Source: Merdibacter sp965119685
Lineage (GTDB): Bacteria > Bacillota_I > Bacilli_A > Erysipelotrichales > Erysipelotrichaceae
Assembly (NCBI GenBank): GCA_965119685.1
Contig: OZ221971.1
Coordinates: 310,001 to 374,000 of the forward strand
Direction of reading: 5' to 3'
Length of the DNA stretch: 64,000 bases
Part shown: positions 1 to 8,738 of the stretch, one piece after another
How positions within the stretch are numbered: position 1 is the stretch's first letter
How the letters are laid out: each line of letters starts with the position of its first letter
The notes under the pieces: model-generated
Database searches by the model: none
Seen by the model: only the letters and a program-made list of their open reading frames with translations
What the model was told of the DNA's origin: nothing
Program-made: the position numbers and the translations under genes

Positions 1-584
1 TCTTTAGCCTGTGCATCTGCGATGAAACAGTTGATATACTTCACATCCCAATTCGCCATGTGCCATCTGCCCGTGTAATCTTCGACAATGCCACAAACAC
101 GGTAACCCTCAAGTGTGTCAATATTTACACCCTTGGGAATGATGTCCCCGATCTTCTCGACGCCTAACAGCCGCAAATAGCTTTTCTCAATCGCAACCTC
201 ACCTTCTCGCAGCGGCATATGTCCTTCCAACAATTCAAGATTTCCCAACGCCAGAAAACGGTCATCGCAGGAACCGATGGTAACCCGCTGATCTCCCTCT
301 AAATACACTTTCTCCTGAATGATCTGTATCGCATAATCCTCAATGAACGCATGCTGTTGAAAATAGCCGATCTGTTCATCGTCTACATTCAAAAACACTT
401 CGTCCCAGCTGCCGAAATACCGCTCATTTTTCTCTTTCAGCTGGGTCGTGCTCCATCGATCAACAACAATCATCGCTATTGTCGCAATAACCAGAAATAC
501 CGCAAACACCTGCATCATCCGATACAGTCTCCTCGTATCTGAATACGCTAATATCAGCAGTTTTCGCCGCTTTCTATTTGTCAT
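1..584 (-). CDS. ABC transporter permease, N-terminal part (cut by window edge)
   Basis: This is the first ~195 residues of a permease whose 3' end lies beyond base 1. Translation from 584 gives MTNRKRRKLLILAYSDTR, then a hydrophobic segment (MMQVFAVFLVIATIAMIVV) and a long extracytoplasmic stretch of MacB/FtsX periplasmic-core type (VTIGSCDDRFLALGNLELLEG, with phrases such as GEVAIEKSYLRLLG). The ATG at 584 has AAAGAG six bases upstream and overlaps the stop of the ATPase gene, so the two are translationally coupled. An in-frame ATG at 590 is a possible alternative start. Together with the adjacent ATPase it should form an exporter or mechanotransmission complex. The substrate is unknown. 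Confidence 0.82.
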   Translation of the reverse strand, partial: MTNRKRRKLLILAYSDTRRLYRMMQVFAVFLVIATIAMIVVDRWSTTQLKEKNERYFGSWDEVFLNVDDEQIGYFQQHAFIEDYAIQIIQEKVYLEGDQRVTIGSCDDRFLALGNLELLEGHMPLREGEVAIEKSYLRLLGVEKIGDIIPKGVNIDTLEGYRVCGIVEDYTGRWHMANWDVKYINCFIADAQAK

Positions 585-1245
585 ATACATCTCTTTGCAC
601 CCTGCCATCCTGCAATACGATTAAATGATCCGCTTTCTTCGCTACCGCATAATCATGCGTCGCCACCATCACTGTCAGCGTAAACATCTTTTTCAAACGC
701 ACAAACAATTCCATCACCAATTCCGTATTATACGAATCCAAATTACCGGTCGGTTCGTCCGCCAGAACCAGCTCCGGCTTATTGATCAACGCCCGCGCTA
801 TCGCAACTCTCTGCTTTTCACCACCGGAAAGTGTCTTTACCGTGCGATCCTTTAAGTGAAGAATATCCAGTTCATGAAGCAACAGTTCTAAATAAAACGC
901 ATCGATCTTTTCATGATCCAAGTCTACCGGAAACAGAATATTGTCCAGTGCCGAAAAGCCGGGAATCAATTTAAAATCCTGAAATACATAACCGATATGT
1001 GTCCTGCGAAATTCGATAAACTCTCTTTTCTTCATGTGAAAGATATTTCTGCCCGCAATGACAACCTCTCCCTCGTCCGGTTGAATCAATCCGTTTAAAA
1101 TATGAAACAGCGTCGTCTTACCCGACCCGCTCTTTCCTAATACGGCGATAAAATCATTCGCCTTGACTGTGACAGAAATGCCCTGCAACGCTTTTGTCTG
1201 CTCATAATATTTCTTTATATCTCTCGTCTGTACAATCGTTCTCAT
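574..1245 (-). CDS. ABC transporter ATP-binding protein (MacB/LolD type)
   Basis: This 223-residue ATPase powers the permease encoded directly downstream. Walker A is GKSGSGKTT (residues ~37-45), the Q-loop is near YVFQDFKLIPG, the signature is LSGGEKQRVAIARAL and Walker B is LVLADEPTGNLD, followed by the H-loop VATHD. The start MRTIVQTRDIKK is chosen because TCCTCC on the + strand (1251-1256) gives a clean GGAGGA site. A longer reading frame to 1302 has no such site. It overlaps the kinase gene by 44 bases and the permease by 11, so regulator, kinase, ATPase and permease form one operon. This layout is typical of antimicrobial-peptide sensing and detoxification modules, but no substrate can be named. 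Confidence 0.93.
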   Translation of the reverse strand: MRTIVQTRDIKKYYEQTKALQGISVTVKANDFIAVLGKSGSGKTTLFHILNGLIQPDEGEVVIAGRNIFHMKKREFIEFRRTHIGYVFQDFKLIPGFSALDNILFPVDLDHEKIDAFYLELLLHELDILHLKDRTVKTLSGGEKQRVAIARALINKPELVLADEPTGNLDSYNTELVMELFVRLKKMFTLTVMVATHDYAVAKKADHLIVLQDGRVQRDVYDK

Positions 1246-2440
1246 CTTTCTCCTCCAAATCCATCTTTTGCTTATGACTGTATTTTGGCAATACAATGAC
1301 AAAACGGAGCCCGCCTAACGGACTCCGCTCAACTGTAATCTTACCCAGATGCTTTTCTACAATCTGCTTACATAAGTGTAGTCCGATTCCTATTCCTGTT
1401 TTAGAAGATTCAAATCGCTCGAATATCACTTCATCTACAATCACATCTGCATCGCCGTCATCGTCGATATAGATGCAGACCTCTGTGGGAGAATCTGTGG
1501 ATGAAACTACGACTTGCTTTCCCTCTCCCGCATTTTCGATCGCATTCTTTACGATGTTGCTGAACGCTTCTTTTATCCACGATCCGTCTGCGTAGATCAC
1601 ACTTTGATCACATCGGTTAATCAGTGACGTGTGAAAGTAATCTGCCGTAGTTTTCAGCAGTTTAAAAATATCCTCTATCAGTTCATGGAGCAGCAATTCC
1701 TCATATTCCAGAAGGACCTTGCCGGCATCCATTTTGGAAGCGCGCATGTAGATATAAGCTAACCTTGCCGCTTTTTCCACAGCATAGTTCATCGTATCCT
1801 GATAGCTCTTATCTATCGCGTTTTGACTGGCTAACTGTTCAGTCAGTAATTTGATTGTATTTAATGGGGTATAGATTTGATGAATGATGTTCTGATGGAA
1901 GGTCATCATCCGTTCCAATTCCGATTCATTCACCGCGTTCGCATCATACACCTTCTGTTGCAGGCGATCTAAAAGATAATTGCACGATTCGTACACATCC
2001 TTGCGTGCCATTTCACTCCCATATAGAAAGTGTTCTACCTCATCTTTCAGATAATTCAATTCCTGTTCCAACTGATATGCTTTTTTAGAGGAGCTTTTCT
2101 TGTAGCAGTATAAAACAATAAAGAGTATCGCCGCATAACCGATCGTCAAAATGATGACAAAAGAATCGATATACAGCGCAAGTCGTCCTTGAGAATGGTA
2201 GCCGTTTTTCATCAAGACGTAATATCCGTCTTTCATTTCACCAGTATTTTCAAATAACGTATGCAGCGCCTGCTGCTGAGTATGCGCATCTGTATCTTTC
2301 AAAGCGCCGATCACGGTAATCGTTCGGTGAACATAGTGCGCATGAATCCCGATGACGTAAAAAAGCAGTGATAGGACAATGATCAATGCCTTCACTGCTT
2401 TGTGCCTCAGTCTGTGTAAAGAACTACATCCAGCTTCCAT
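1202..2440 (-). CDS. Two-component sensor histidine kinase
   Basis: This 412-residue membrane kinase has two transmembrane segments (about residues 17-33 and 89-112) bracketing a short extracellular loop of ~55 residues. A coiled region follows, then a HisKA-like helix with His187 in IIHQIYTPLN, and a C-terminal HATPase (N-box IKEAFSNIVKNAIENAG, G-box IYIDDDGDAD, late glycines GIGIGLHLC). The usual H-box reads HExxTP; here the residue after the histidine is Gln, which is unusual because that Glu normally takes part in catalysis. The start at 2440 overlaps the regulator gene by 34 bases. It presumably phosphorylates the upstream-encoded response regulator in response to an envelope signal linked to the ABC transporter. 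Confidence 0.88.
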   Translation of the reverse strand: MEAGCSSLHRLRHKAVKALIIVLSLLFYVIGIHAHYVHRTITVIGALKDTDAHTQQQALHTLFENTGEMKDGYYVLMKNGYHSQGRLALYIDSFVIILTIGYAAILFIVLYCYKKSSSKKAYQLEQELNYLKDEVEHFLYGSEMARKDVYESCNYLLDRLQQKVYDANAVNESELERMMTFHQNIIHQIYTPLNTIKLLTEQLASQNAIDKSYQDTMNYAVEKAARLAYIYMRASKMDAGKVLLEYEELLLHELIEDIFKLLKTTADYFHTSLINRCDQSVIYADGSWIKEAFSNIVKNAIENAGEGKQVVVSSTDSPTEVCIYIDDDGDADVIVDEVIFERFESSKTGIGIGLHLCKQIVEKHLGKITVERSPLGGLRFVIVLPKYSHKQKMDLEEKDENDCTDERYKEIL

Positions 2441-3141
2441 TGATATCCTACTCCTCGTACAGATTCCAAATAAGGTCGTCCGTTAAACTTACCGATTTTC
2501 GATTTTAGGTTACTGATATGAACACTCAAAGTGTTGTCTTCCACAAACTCGTCATTTTGATTCCATAGGATACTTGTAATCTGATCACGTGTAATGGTAA
2601 TTCCATGATTGCTGACAAGTAGCTTCAGTATATGGAATTGTGTCGGAGTGATCGCTAATTCACGACCCTCCGAATGGACCGTTCGATGGTCGAAGTCAAT
2701 GATCAGATTTCCGCTTTTTACTTTACGCGCTTTATTCACTTCTCGCTGGTTTCGGCGCAATACCGTTTTGATTCTCGCTAGCAGCACTTGCAGCGTAAAG
2801 GGCTTCGTGATGTAATCATCAGCGCCCAGTCCCAAACCAAATACGATACTCGCTTCATCATTTACTCCTGTTAGGAATATAACTGGTGTGTTTTCTTGTT
2901 TTCGAATCATACGACATAATTCAAAGCCGTCCCCTCCCGGTATATGGATGTCAATTAAGTATAAATGAAATTGGTCTGCTCTGATTGTTTGAATTGCTTG
3001 CATGTAGGTATGTACTGTTTTGACTTTATATCCATAGGTCTCCAAGATGGGCGGTAGGCTTTTGCATATCGTCGCGTCATCTTCAATAAATAAAATGTTC
3101 GTTTCCTCATGATTCACAATGCATTTTCCCTCCTTCATCAT
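2407..3141 (-). CDS. Response regulator, OmpR/PhoB family
   Basis: This is a 244-residue DNA-binding regulator. The receiver domain (about residues 14-125) has the acidic pocket EDD (20-22), phosphoacceptor Asp64 in YLIDIHIPGGDG, Thr91 and Lys113 in ITKPF. The C-terminal winged helix (about 145-240) contains TPTQFHILKLL and the wing sequence ESVRGVGYQW. The ATG at 3141 follows AGAGGAG at good spacing. A GTG nine codons in, preceded by an internal AAGGAGG, is a possible second start. It is the first gene of the kinase-ABC operon. The secreted-protein gene immediately downstream of this promoter region, with direct repeats of the type OmpR-family proteins bind, is the obvious candidate target. 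Confidence 0.93.
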   Translation of the reverse strand: MMKEGKCIVNHEETNILFIEDDATICKSLPPILETYGYKVKTVHTYMQAIQTIRADQFHLYLIDIHIPGGDGFELCRMIRKQENTPVIFLTGVNDEASIVFGLGLGADDYITKPFTLQVLLARIKTVLRRNQREVNKARKVKSGNLIIDFDHRTVHSEGRELAITPTQFHILKLLVSNHGITITRDQITSILWNQNDEFVEDNTLSVHISNLKSKIGKFNGRPYLESVRGVGYQWKLDVVLYTD

Positions 3142-3194
3142 GTATATAGCTCCTCTTTTATCTGCATATTGGTTGTGAAAGTGGTGTGTGGTAC

Positions 3195-3225
3195 GAACGA
3201 GTTCATTATAGCGCAGATCTCGTTC
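3195..3225 (-). promoter_or_regulatory. Promoter -10 flanked by a 7-bp inverted repeat, upstream of the response regulator
   Basis: On the minus strand a TATAAT hexamer (plus-strand ATTATA, 3205-3210) lies about 65 bases upstream of the regulator start. It sits between the perfect inverted repeat GAACGAG (3195-3201) and CTCGTTC (3219-3225). No good -35 hexamer is seen 17 bases upstream, which would fit an activated promoter. The repeat could be an operator or an RNA hairpin in the leader; the sequence alone does not decide. Confidence 0.5.
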
Positions 3226-3273
3226 TTAGAGGAGTAAAACATAATCGCAGAGATGAAAGTCGTTCATCAAAGG

Positions 3274-3690
3274 TTAGACGTGCACTTTAACGGTTTTGTT
3301 GCCAACAAATGTCAAACCTGCTGAATTAACGACGTATTCAATGTCAATATTCAGCCCTTGATAATTATCGTAGTATTCATAGCTGTATTTATAGCTTACT
3401 ACAGTAAGTACCTTACTCTTTATTTCCACATCCTGCAACCCGACAATTCTCCATCCCGATGAGGTTGTCGTCGTCGACGTCGTATCATAGGTAACGATGA
3501 CATCGAACTCCCATGACGAGATCGTCTCCACTCTGGCAAACATAAACATCGGCATCACTTCCGCAGCTGCTTCCTGAAACTCATTTTGCAACGCGGTCGC
3601 TGCCGTATTCGCTGCTGCCGGGCTAACCGTTGAAGCCAGTGCCGAGAAAGCAATCGCTCCGGCGACTCCTGCCTTCCATATTTTTTTCAT
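3274..3690 (-). CDS. Secreted protein of unknown function next to the two-component/ABC module
   Basis: This is a 138-residue protein that I do not recognise. It starts MKKIWKAGVAGAIAFSALAS, a typical signal peptide with charged N-terminus and hydrophobic core, and probable cleavage after AAA in VSPAAANTAAT. The mature part (~105 residues) is rich in Thr, Ser, Tyr and Val, with alternating beta-strand patterns (WEFDVIVTYDTTS, YKYSYEYYDNYQG) and no cysteine. The start at 3690 has a strong GGAGGGGGG site; an in-frame ATG 12 codons upstream lacks one. It is encoded separately from the regulator operon but in the same direction. Three TTAAGAT repeats lie just upstream. A bacteriocin-like role is not supported: there is no double-glycine leader and no cysteine. 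Confidence 0.75.
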   Translation of the reverse strand: MKKIWKAGVAGAIAFSALASTVSPAAANTAATALQNEFQEAAAEVMPMFMFARVETISSWEFDVIVTYDTTSTTTTSSGWRIVGLQDVEIKSKVLTVVSYKYSYEYYDNYQGLNIDIEYVVNSAGLTFVGNKTVKVHV

Positions 3691-3728
3691 TCTTCCCCCC
3701 TCCTTTCCGTCCATAGAATATCTCATTT

Positions 3729-3776
3729 ATCTTAATTTAATCTTAAGAAAACACGAAATTATTCTGCGAATCTTAA
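3729..3776 (-). promoter_or_regulatory. Three TTAAGAT direct repeats upstream of the secreted protein
   Basis: Read on the minus strand, TTAAGAT occurs at 3770-3776, 3740-3746 and 3729-3735. The last two are exactly 11 bases apart, one helical turn, as in binding sites of OmpR/PhoB-family regulators. They cover the place where a -35 box would lie for a TATTCT hexamer (plus-strand 3715-3720), about 20-30 bases ahead of the secreted-protein start. The link to the neighbouring response regulator is inferred. Confidence 0.55.
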
Positions 3777-4001
3777 TTTAGAAAACATACAACTAAGTTT
3801 TTCAATCAGCAGTCCCCCTCTCCTATCGGTTTCAGCTTCTCCACTTCCGCATAACAATCACCGCCTTCCGCCGTTTGATAGCCCATTTCGCTAATTTCTC
3901 TCATACTTTCCGCAAAGCGTCCTTTTCCGAATCCGCCGTTTCATCGAACTTAAGATCATTCATTTATATGTGAAGACTTCTCTATAAAGCGAGCGCATAA
4001 T

Positions 4002-4910
4002 CTACATCTTCTTCTGATCCCTACGCACCGTAATCCGATCCTGCTCATCCAAATGCCCCAGCAGCAGTGAACTTTTCGGATCGTGACGCTGCATATTCTG
4101 TCGGATGCGCCGTTCATCATAATTCGCATAGCAATAAGCACATGCATGCGCGCACGCATTATAATCCCCAATATCCACCGTCGGCAGACAGTTACACTGC
4201 ATACGCACCCCTTTACCGACCGGCAGCAAAATCCCTGCTCCCAATCGGCGTTTGAGATCCTCCCGATCTACACAGGCGCCCTGCTCGATGCCAAATGAGC
4301 GCAGGTCAATCGCCTCCGCACAGGTCTGTACCCGCACGCCATAGCGTTTCGCTACTGCTCCGATTTCCTTTGCGACCGCTCGCATCATGGAATCCTCCAT
4401 CGCAAGGATACCAAGCTGCGCCGCATGTCTACGCGTATTCTTATAGAAATCGACAAAAGAGATGATATACGTATCCACATATCCTGCCAGCTGTTCACAG
4501 ATCGCCTCAAACGCCCTGCGGTGATAAGAAACGTCATAGCGCTTCGTCAACAAAATCGGATCGTAACGAACGATGACCCGCTGTCTGCCGATGCTCTTTG
4601 AAAGCTCGCAAATCGCGCGCAAAATGCCGCCTTTATCCCGCACGCCGGGTTCGATGTCAGCATGATACCCCGTCAGGGTGATGTGAAACAGATACGGAAA
4701 GGGGATTTCATCCAACCGCCGCAACATGGGACGCGGGTCCTTCGTGCAGAAAAGGATGCAGTCGATGTTCTCCTCACAAAGAAGAATACGCGAAATCTGA
4801 TGTTCATTATACGGATTGCGCACATCGACATATCCCTCCTTTAACCGATGGAAAAACCACTCACTGTAAAAGGCGGGAATATCACAGCGTCCGCTGACAA
4901 ATAAGATCAT
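4002..4910 (-). CDS. DUF1848 family protein
   Basis: This 302-residue protein matches the DUF1848 family in layout. It has an N-terminal TIM-barrel-like part (MILFVSGRCDIPAFYSEWF; LTGYHADIEPG; VIVRYDPILLT) and a C-terminal cysteine cluster CNCLPTVDIGDYNACAHAC followed by YCYAN. That cluster is expected to hold an iron-sulfur centre. The family has no established reaction that I can name. The start at 4910 follows AGGGGGGTGAAAGC; the longer frame to 4952 lacks a site. The gene stands alone between the secreted protein and the pheA operon, in the same direction as both. Confidence 0.85.
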   Translation of the reverse strand: MILFVSGRCDIPAFYSEWFFHRLKEGYVDVRNPYNEHQISRILLCEENIDCILFCTKDPRPMLRRLDEIPFPYLFHITLTGYHADIEPGVRDKGGILRAICELSKSIGRQRVIVRYDPILLTKRYDVSYHRRAFEAICEQLAGYVDTYIISFVDFYKNTRRHAAQLGILAMEDSMMRAVAKEIGAVAKRYGVRVQTCAEAIDLRSFGIEQGACVDREDLKRRLGAGILLPVGKGVRMQCNCLPTVDIGDYNACAHACAYCYANYDERRIRQNMQRHDPKSSLLLGHLDEQDRITVRRDQKKM

Positions 4911-5002
4911 GCTTTCACCCCCTATCACCAGTATAGCATAGGCACGTGGCAAATGCGCTTTCCGCCAGCTTCATTCACTTTCCTTTTCCATCCTCTTCTC
5001 AC

Positions 5003-5049
5003 AAAAAAACCTCTTCTCCTGCGATCGATGACACCCGCATGAGAAAAGG
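5003..5049 (-). terminator. Rho-independent terminator after the aminotransferase gene
   Basis: On the minus strand the stem CCTTTTCTC (plus 5041-5049) pairs with GAGAAGAGG (plus 5010-5018), with one G-T wobble, and is followed by seven T. It lies about 65 bases after the aminotransferase stop. Confidence 0.7.
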
Positions 5050-5113
5050 TCGTGTTCCACACGTCATTTAGTTTCTATTCAAAGCTTTGACAAATGCGAA
5101 AGAGAGTCTCCCT

Positions 5114-6349
5114 TTACGCCGACACCGCATCCAGGATCTTCTTCATCCGCTTAGCCAGGCCATAGCACTTCTTCACCGGCAGCGAGCATACCGCCACACG
5201 GATGCCCAGATTCACCTTGACCGTATAAATCTGCTCATTCATCAACGCTTCATGATAGCGATCACGCAGCTGGTTATCTTCCATCGCCAGCGTTACGAAG
5301 AAGCCTTCCTTATATGGATAATAGGCTAAGCCGCATGCATCCGCCTCCTGCGTAAAGATCGAACTGCGCGTTTCCAGCAGATGTACATAAGCGTCCTTTT
5401 CCGCCTCATACGCATCTTTTTCCTTGGTGATGACGTTGACAAAGTTTTCCATCGCGGAGTTATTGACATTCGACCAGATCGCGCGCGCCGCCTTTTCAAA
5501 GACGATCTCTACCTCCCGCACGCTTTCCTGCCGCTGTGCCAACAAAATCGTCGCACCGCAGCGCATGCCATAAGCGGTCAGCGATTTAGAGATGCTGAAA
5601 GCAATGACGACAAAGACATTGTCGCTGATGCGATCGAATGTGCGGATATAGTCACGCGCCGCCTTGCCCCGATAAGCAAAATCAATATAAGCAATATCGT
5701 TAAGCAGGATCACCGGGCCCTGCTCTCCCAGCGTATTGAGCACATCGATAACATCATTCCACTCATCCTCGCTCAGAGAATAGCCGGTCGGGTTGTGACA
5801 AGGATCATTGAGAACGACAACCACTTTTTTCTGTTCCCGCATCACTTCTTCACAGACTTCTCGGAATGAAGCGATATTGAAATGACCATTCTCAAAAAGG
5901 GAATACGAACGCGTTTTCAGATTGTCCATCGATGCCATCAAGCCGTAAGAGCCCCAGCAGATTTCCGGGATGATCAGCGTTTCTCCCTCATCGAGCATCT
6001 CAGAGATGGTGATGCTGACAGCACCGGTGCCGCCCGGCGTCGCTATGACACTGTGCGCCAATTGGCTGCGATCGCCGACGACCCACTCATAGACGTGTTC
6101 ACGATAATTCGGATTGCCGCTAAAGCTGCCGGCATAAGCCGCCATCACTTCGTTAGGCAGCTGTTTCCACGTATTGAACACACTGTCGAACGCGACGATC
6201 TTCCCCTCCTCATCATAAAGCGATCCGATCGTTGCATCCACGACCGCCTCCTCGCCAAGCTCCTGCTTTGCCTGCTTCGCTTTGGCGACGATTGCAAACA
6301 CCGTGTCTACAATCGGCTGCAAATCCACCTGTTCCTTAACAAATCTCAT
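5114..6349 (-). CDS. PLP-dependent class I/II aminotransferase, probably aromatic
   Basis: This is a 411-residue fold-type I aminotransferase. The cofactor lysine lies in SISKSLTAYGMR. NDPCHNPTGYS is the usual Asn-Pro turn contacting PLP, and the Arg in GIRVAVCSLP probably binds the substrate carboxylate. It overlaps the stop codon of pheA by four bases (ATGA), so the two enzymes are translationally coupled. PheA makes phenylpyruvate, and this enzyme would add the amino group, giving phenylalanine; the same enzyme could serve tyrosine made through TyrA. The aromatic assignment rests on this context. An aspartate- or alanine-type specificity cannot be excluded from sequence. Confidence 0.87.
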   Translation of the reverse strand: MRFVKEQVDLQPIVDTVFAIVAKAKQAKQELGEEAVVDATIGSLYDEEGKIVAFDSVFNTWKQLPNEVMAAYAGSFSGNPNYREHVYEWVVGDRSQLAHSVIATPGGTGAVSITISEMLDEGETLIIPEICWGSYGLMASMDNLKTRSYSLFENGHFNIASFREVCEEVMREQKKVVVVLNDPCHNPTGYSLSEDEWNDVIDVLNTLGEQGPVILLNDIAYIDFAYRGKAARDYIRTFDRISDNVFVVIAFSISKSLTAYGMRCGATILLAQRQESVREVEIVFEKAARAIWSNVNNSAMENFVNVITKEKDAYEAEKDAYVHLLETRSSIFTQEADACGLAYYPYKEGFFVTLAMEDNQLRDRYHEALMNEQIYTVKVNLGIRVAVCSLPVKKCYGLAKRMKKILDAVSA

Positions 6350-7434
6350 GCTGTCTCCTCACTTTCTTTACGGTTATAAACGCCGATGATCTTCACCATC
6401 GCACATACCTTCTGCATCTCTTTCAGCAGCTGCTGCGCCTGTGCGCTGCCAATTTGCCCCACGACCTCACAATAGAAATAATACGCCCACGGCTGATCGT
6501 GCAAAGAGCGCGACTTAATGCTCTCCAGATTCATCCCGTAACGCGCCATCAGCTCCATCACCTGCATCAGTGCCCCCGTCTCATGCTTAACGGTAAACAG
6601 CAGACTGAAGCGGTTGCCGTCGTTTGGCGCCGTTTTGGCTATGACGATAAAGCGCGTCGCATTCTGTGTAGAGGTGTTGATGTTTTTGGCTAACACCTGC
6701 AAGCCATAGAGATCGGCCGTCTCAATGGAAGCGATCGCCGCTTTATGGATGTCCTTTTGCTCGGCGACATATTTCGCCGCCAGCGCCGTATTGCCATAAG
6801 GGATCAGCTCATAGCCGCGGCCCTGTAAGAAGAGAGCGGACTGCGCCAATCCCTGGGGATGCGAGTACACCTTTTGAATATCCTCAAGACGCGCCCCGGG
6901 AAGCCCCAGCAGGTTCTGATTGATTTTCAGATCGAACATCTGTGTAATCGCCACATCATACTGCCAGAGCAGATCCAGCATATCGCCGACCTCTCCGGTA
7001 TAGGAATTTTCAAACGGGATGACGCCATAGCTGACATCCCCGCTGACGACTGCCTGAAACACCTCTTCAAAGGTCGTATAGTTACGCAGTTCGCTTTGCG
7101 CAAAGGCCTTCATCGCCGCGATATGCGAAAAAGCGCCCCGTGCGCCTCCATAGCCGACGACATGCTCGTTCAGCACCCGCTTTTGATAACTGCGGCTGAT
7201 CGCCATGACCGCCTCGATGAAAGTGCGGTAGCTCTGCGCATAGCGCGCATCGTGAATCAGCTTTTGATTGCGCTCGATGACCGCCTGTTCCCGAGTGGTG
7301 TCCAACACCGGCATCTGATGCGCTTTCTTATATAAAATGACGTCCTCGACACTTCGCATGCGCTCTTCAAACAGATGCGCCATCTGCTCGTCGATTGCGT
7401 TGATTTTCGCTCTTGCTTCATCCAATGTGCTCAT
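6346..7434 (-). CDS. pheA: Bifunctional chorismate mutase / prephenate dehydratase
   Basis: This 362-residue P-protein converts chorismate to prephenate and then to phenylpyruvate. Residues ~1-85 are an AroQ-type mutase helix bundle (DEARAKINAIDEQM; TREQAVIERNQ). Residues ~92-270 are the dehydratase (GYGGARGAFSHIAA; YGVIPFENSYTGEV; the catalytic Thr-Arg-Phe in NATRFIVI). An ACT domain follows (GALMQVMELMARYGMNLESI), expected to give phenylalanine feedback. The ACT motif here is ESIKSRS rather than the usual ESRP. Start 7434 is preceded by AAAGGTGAT; the longer frame is not supported. A TATAAT lies only ~15 bases upstream, with no convincing -35. Confidence 0.94.
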   Translation of the reverse strand: MSTLDEARAKINAIDEQMAHLFEERMRSVEDVILYKKAHQMPVLDTTREQAVIERNQKLIHDARYAQSYRTFIEAVMAISRSYQKRVLNEHVVGYGGARGAFSHIAAMKAFAQSELRNYTTFEEVFQAVVSGDVSYGVIPFENSYTGEVGDMLDLLWQYDVAITQMFDLKINQNLLGLPGARLEDIQKVYSHPQGLAQSALFLQGRGYELIPYGNTALAAKYVAEQKDIHKAAIASIETADLYGLQVLAKNINTSTQNATRFIVIAKTAPNDGNRFSLLFTVKHETGALMQVMELMARYGMNLESIKSRSLHDQPWAYYFYCEVVGQIGSAQAQQLLKEMQKVCAMVKIIGVYNRKESEETA

Positions 7435-7746
7435 AATATCACCTTTTTTATTATACACTTTTTCTTTTTCCCTGTGTATCCCGTTATTGGGATTCCTTTG
7501 GAACAAGAGGAGAACTTGTTAAGCTTGACATTTCAGGCATAAGCTAGTCTCCCGAATAACCGAGTATTTTATAAATGATCATCATCTCAAAATACACTTC
7601 GGTTTTATTCCGTTTTCTCTTGAAATTTTATAAAGTTTTGGATTAGCTGATCGTAGTTAAGCTTCGTATTTTACGGCGGATGAAATCAAATATCAATACG
7701 CTTGCAGATCATTGGCATCAAAAATAATGAGTACGGAGAACATCTT

Positions 7747-8123
7747 ATGAATTTCGCAGAGAAAACCAAAAAATGAGAAAAAGAAGCTGAATATGACACA
7801 GAAAGCGTTTGCTGCTAAAATCGGTGTCAGTGACTGCGTTGTTTAGTCTTACGAAGCAGGCAGATCTTTCCCTTGTACCAAAGGAGCATATAAAAGGATT
7901 GCTAATATCCTCGACTTGCATGTGCGCTACCTTTTATTTGAAGATAGAGCGTTTATTTTAGAGACGAAAGAACAATTTGATTTCAGAGGTAACTGAATTG
8001 CTTTCAGGCAGTGAAATGGCAAAGGAAGATATGGATGAGTTCATACCTGCTCGTCAGGAAGCTTATACGAATGCTAAAAAATGAAATAGCAAATATACAC
8101 CAAGAATATTTGAAGCGCGATAA
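7747..8123 (+). pseudogene. Broken XRE-family (helix-turn-helix) regulator
   Basis: Three reading frames together spell one small Xre repressor. It starts at ATG 7747 (MNFAEKTKK) and shifts frame near 7790. It continues MTQKAFAAKIGVSD, an HTH, and is cut by TAG at 7844, followed by SYEAGRSFPC and a helix ending RYLLFED. It shifts again near 7983 to SEVTELLSGSEMAKEDMDEF, passes TGA at 8082 and ends KYTPRIFEAR, the kind of tail such proteins have. Two frameshifts and two stops make function very unlikely. A GGAGA precedes the first ATG. It marks the start of a decayed, AT-richer stretch. Confidence 0.7.
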
Positions 8124-8171
8124 CTTATCCGAATATGCACCATACAGCAGACACATACCGTGGTATAATAA

Positions 8172-8735
8172 CTATGGGATCGTTTTTGGAAAGATATGGC
8201 TCATTTGTATATCAGAGTCGGAGAAACAATAGCAACGGGAATCCGTTTGATTTCAAAATATGGCATGCAAAATGCCAATTGTTTTGGAGATGATCTCGGT
8301 ATTATTGTCATGCCACAGAATTTTGTGAAACAAAAGGACGCTGATCAATCATTGAACGAAACCGACACGTTTTGACTTAATGCTCTGAATACAACCATGC
8401 AGCAAATCAACTTGTTGCACGTGATAAGACAGGATACTCCTCATCGTCAAGAATTTACCGGCAGACAGATTTCAGGAGTTCCGCATTTTTGATATGCAGG
8501 ATAACCGCATAGTATACGAAGACAATTTTAGAGCGGAAGTATCCCTCCCCCAACGATGGAATACTTGAACACATATACCATATAACATCGGACAAATTCC
8601 AGGAGCTATGCACATGGGGATCAACCTTGCGGCGATGAAAGCCGACACCCCGATCCGTCGCAGATATGATTTTAGAAGACAAGAATGTCAGATTAGCTTT
8701 CTAATATAAAGCAGAAGACTAAAGAGGAGTGAAAT
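8172..8735 (+). other. Non-coding, decayed stretch with short open fragments
   Basis: No intact gene is visible. A 67-codon fragment runs from 8172 to a TGA at 8373 without a start codon or ribosome site (it includes RVGETIATGIRLISKYG and LGIIVMPQNFVKQKD). Further fragments in changing frames follow up to 8700 (for example FQEFRIFDMQDNRIVYED, then a stop). The pattern fits the remains of one or more genes after repeated frameshifts. I cannot name the ancestral family. With the broken Xre gene upstream and the nuclease downstream it looks like the remnant of an accessory island. Confidence 0.35.
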
Positions 8736-8738
8736 AAT

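Noticed and set aside
3790..4001. Possible gene end reading FAESMREISEMGYQTAEGG on the minus strand
   Set aside because: The frame is only about 45 codons, starts directly after a stop and has no ribosome site. It may be a relic, but this cannot be supported.
5381..6379. Two long plus-strand frames (162 and 165 codons) opposite the aminotransferase gene
   Set aside because: Both are shadows of a clearly conserved PLP enzyme on the other strand.
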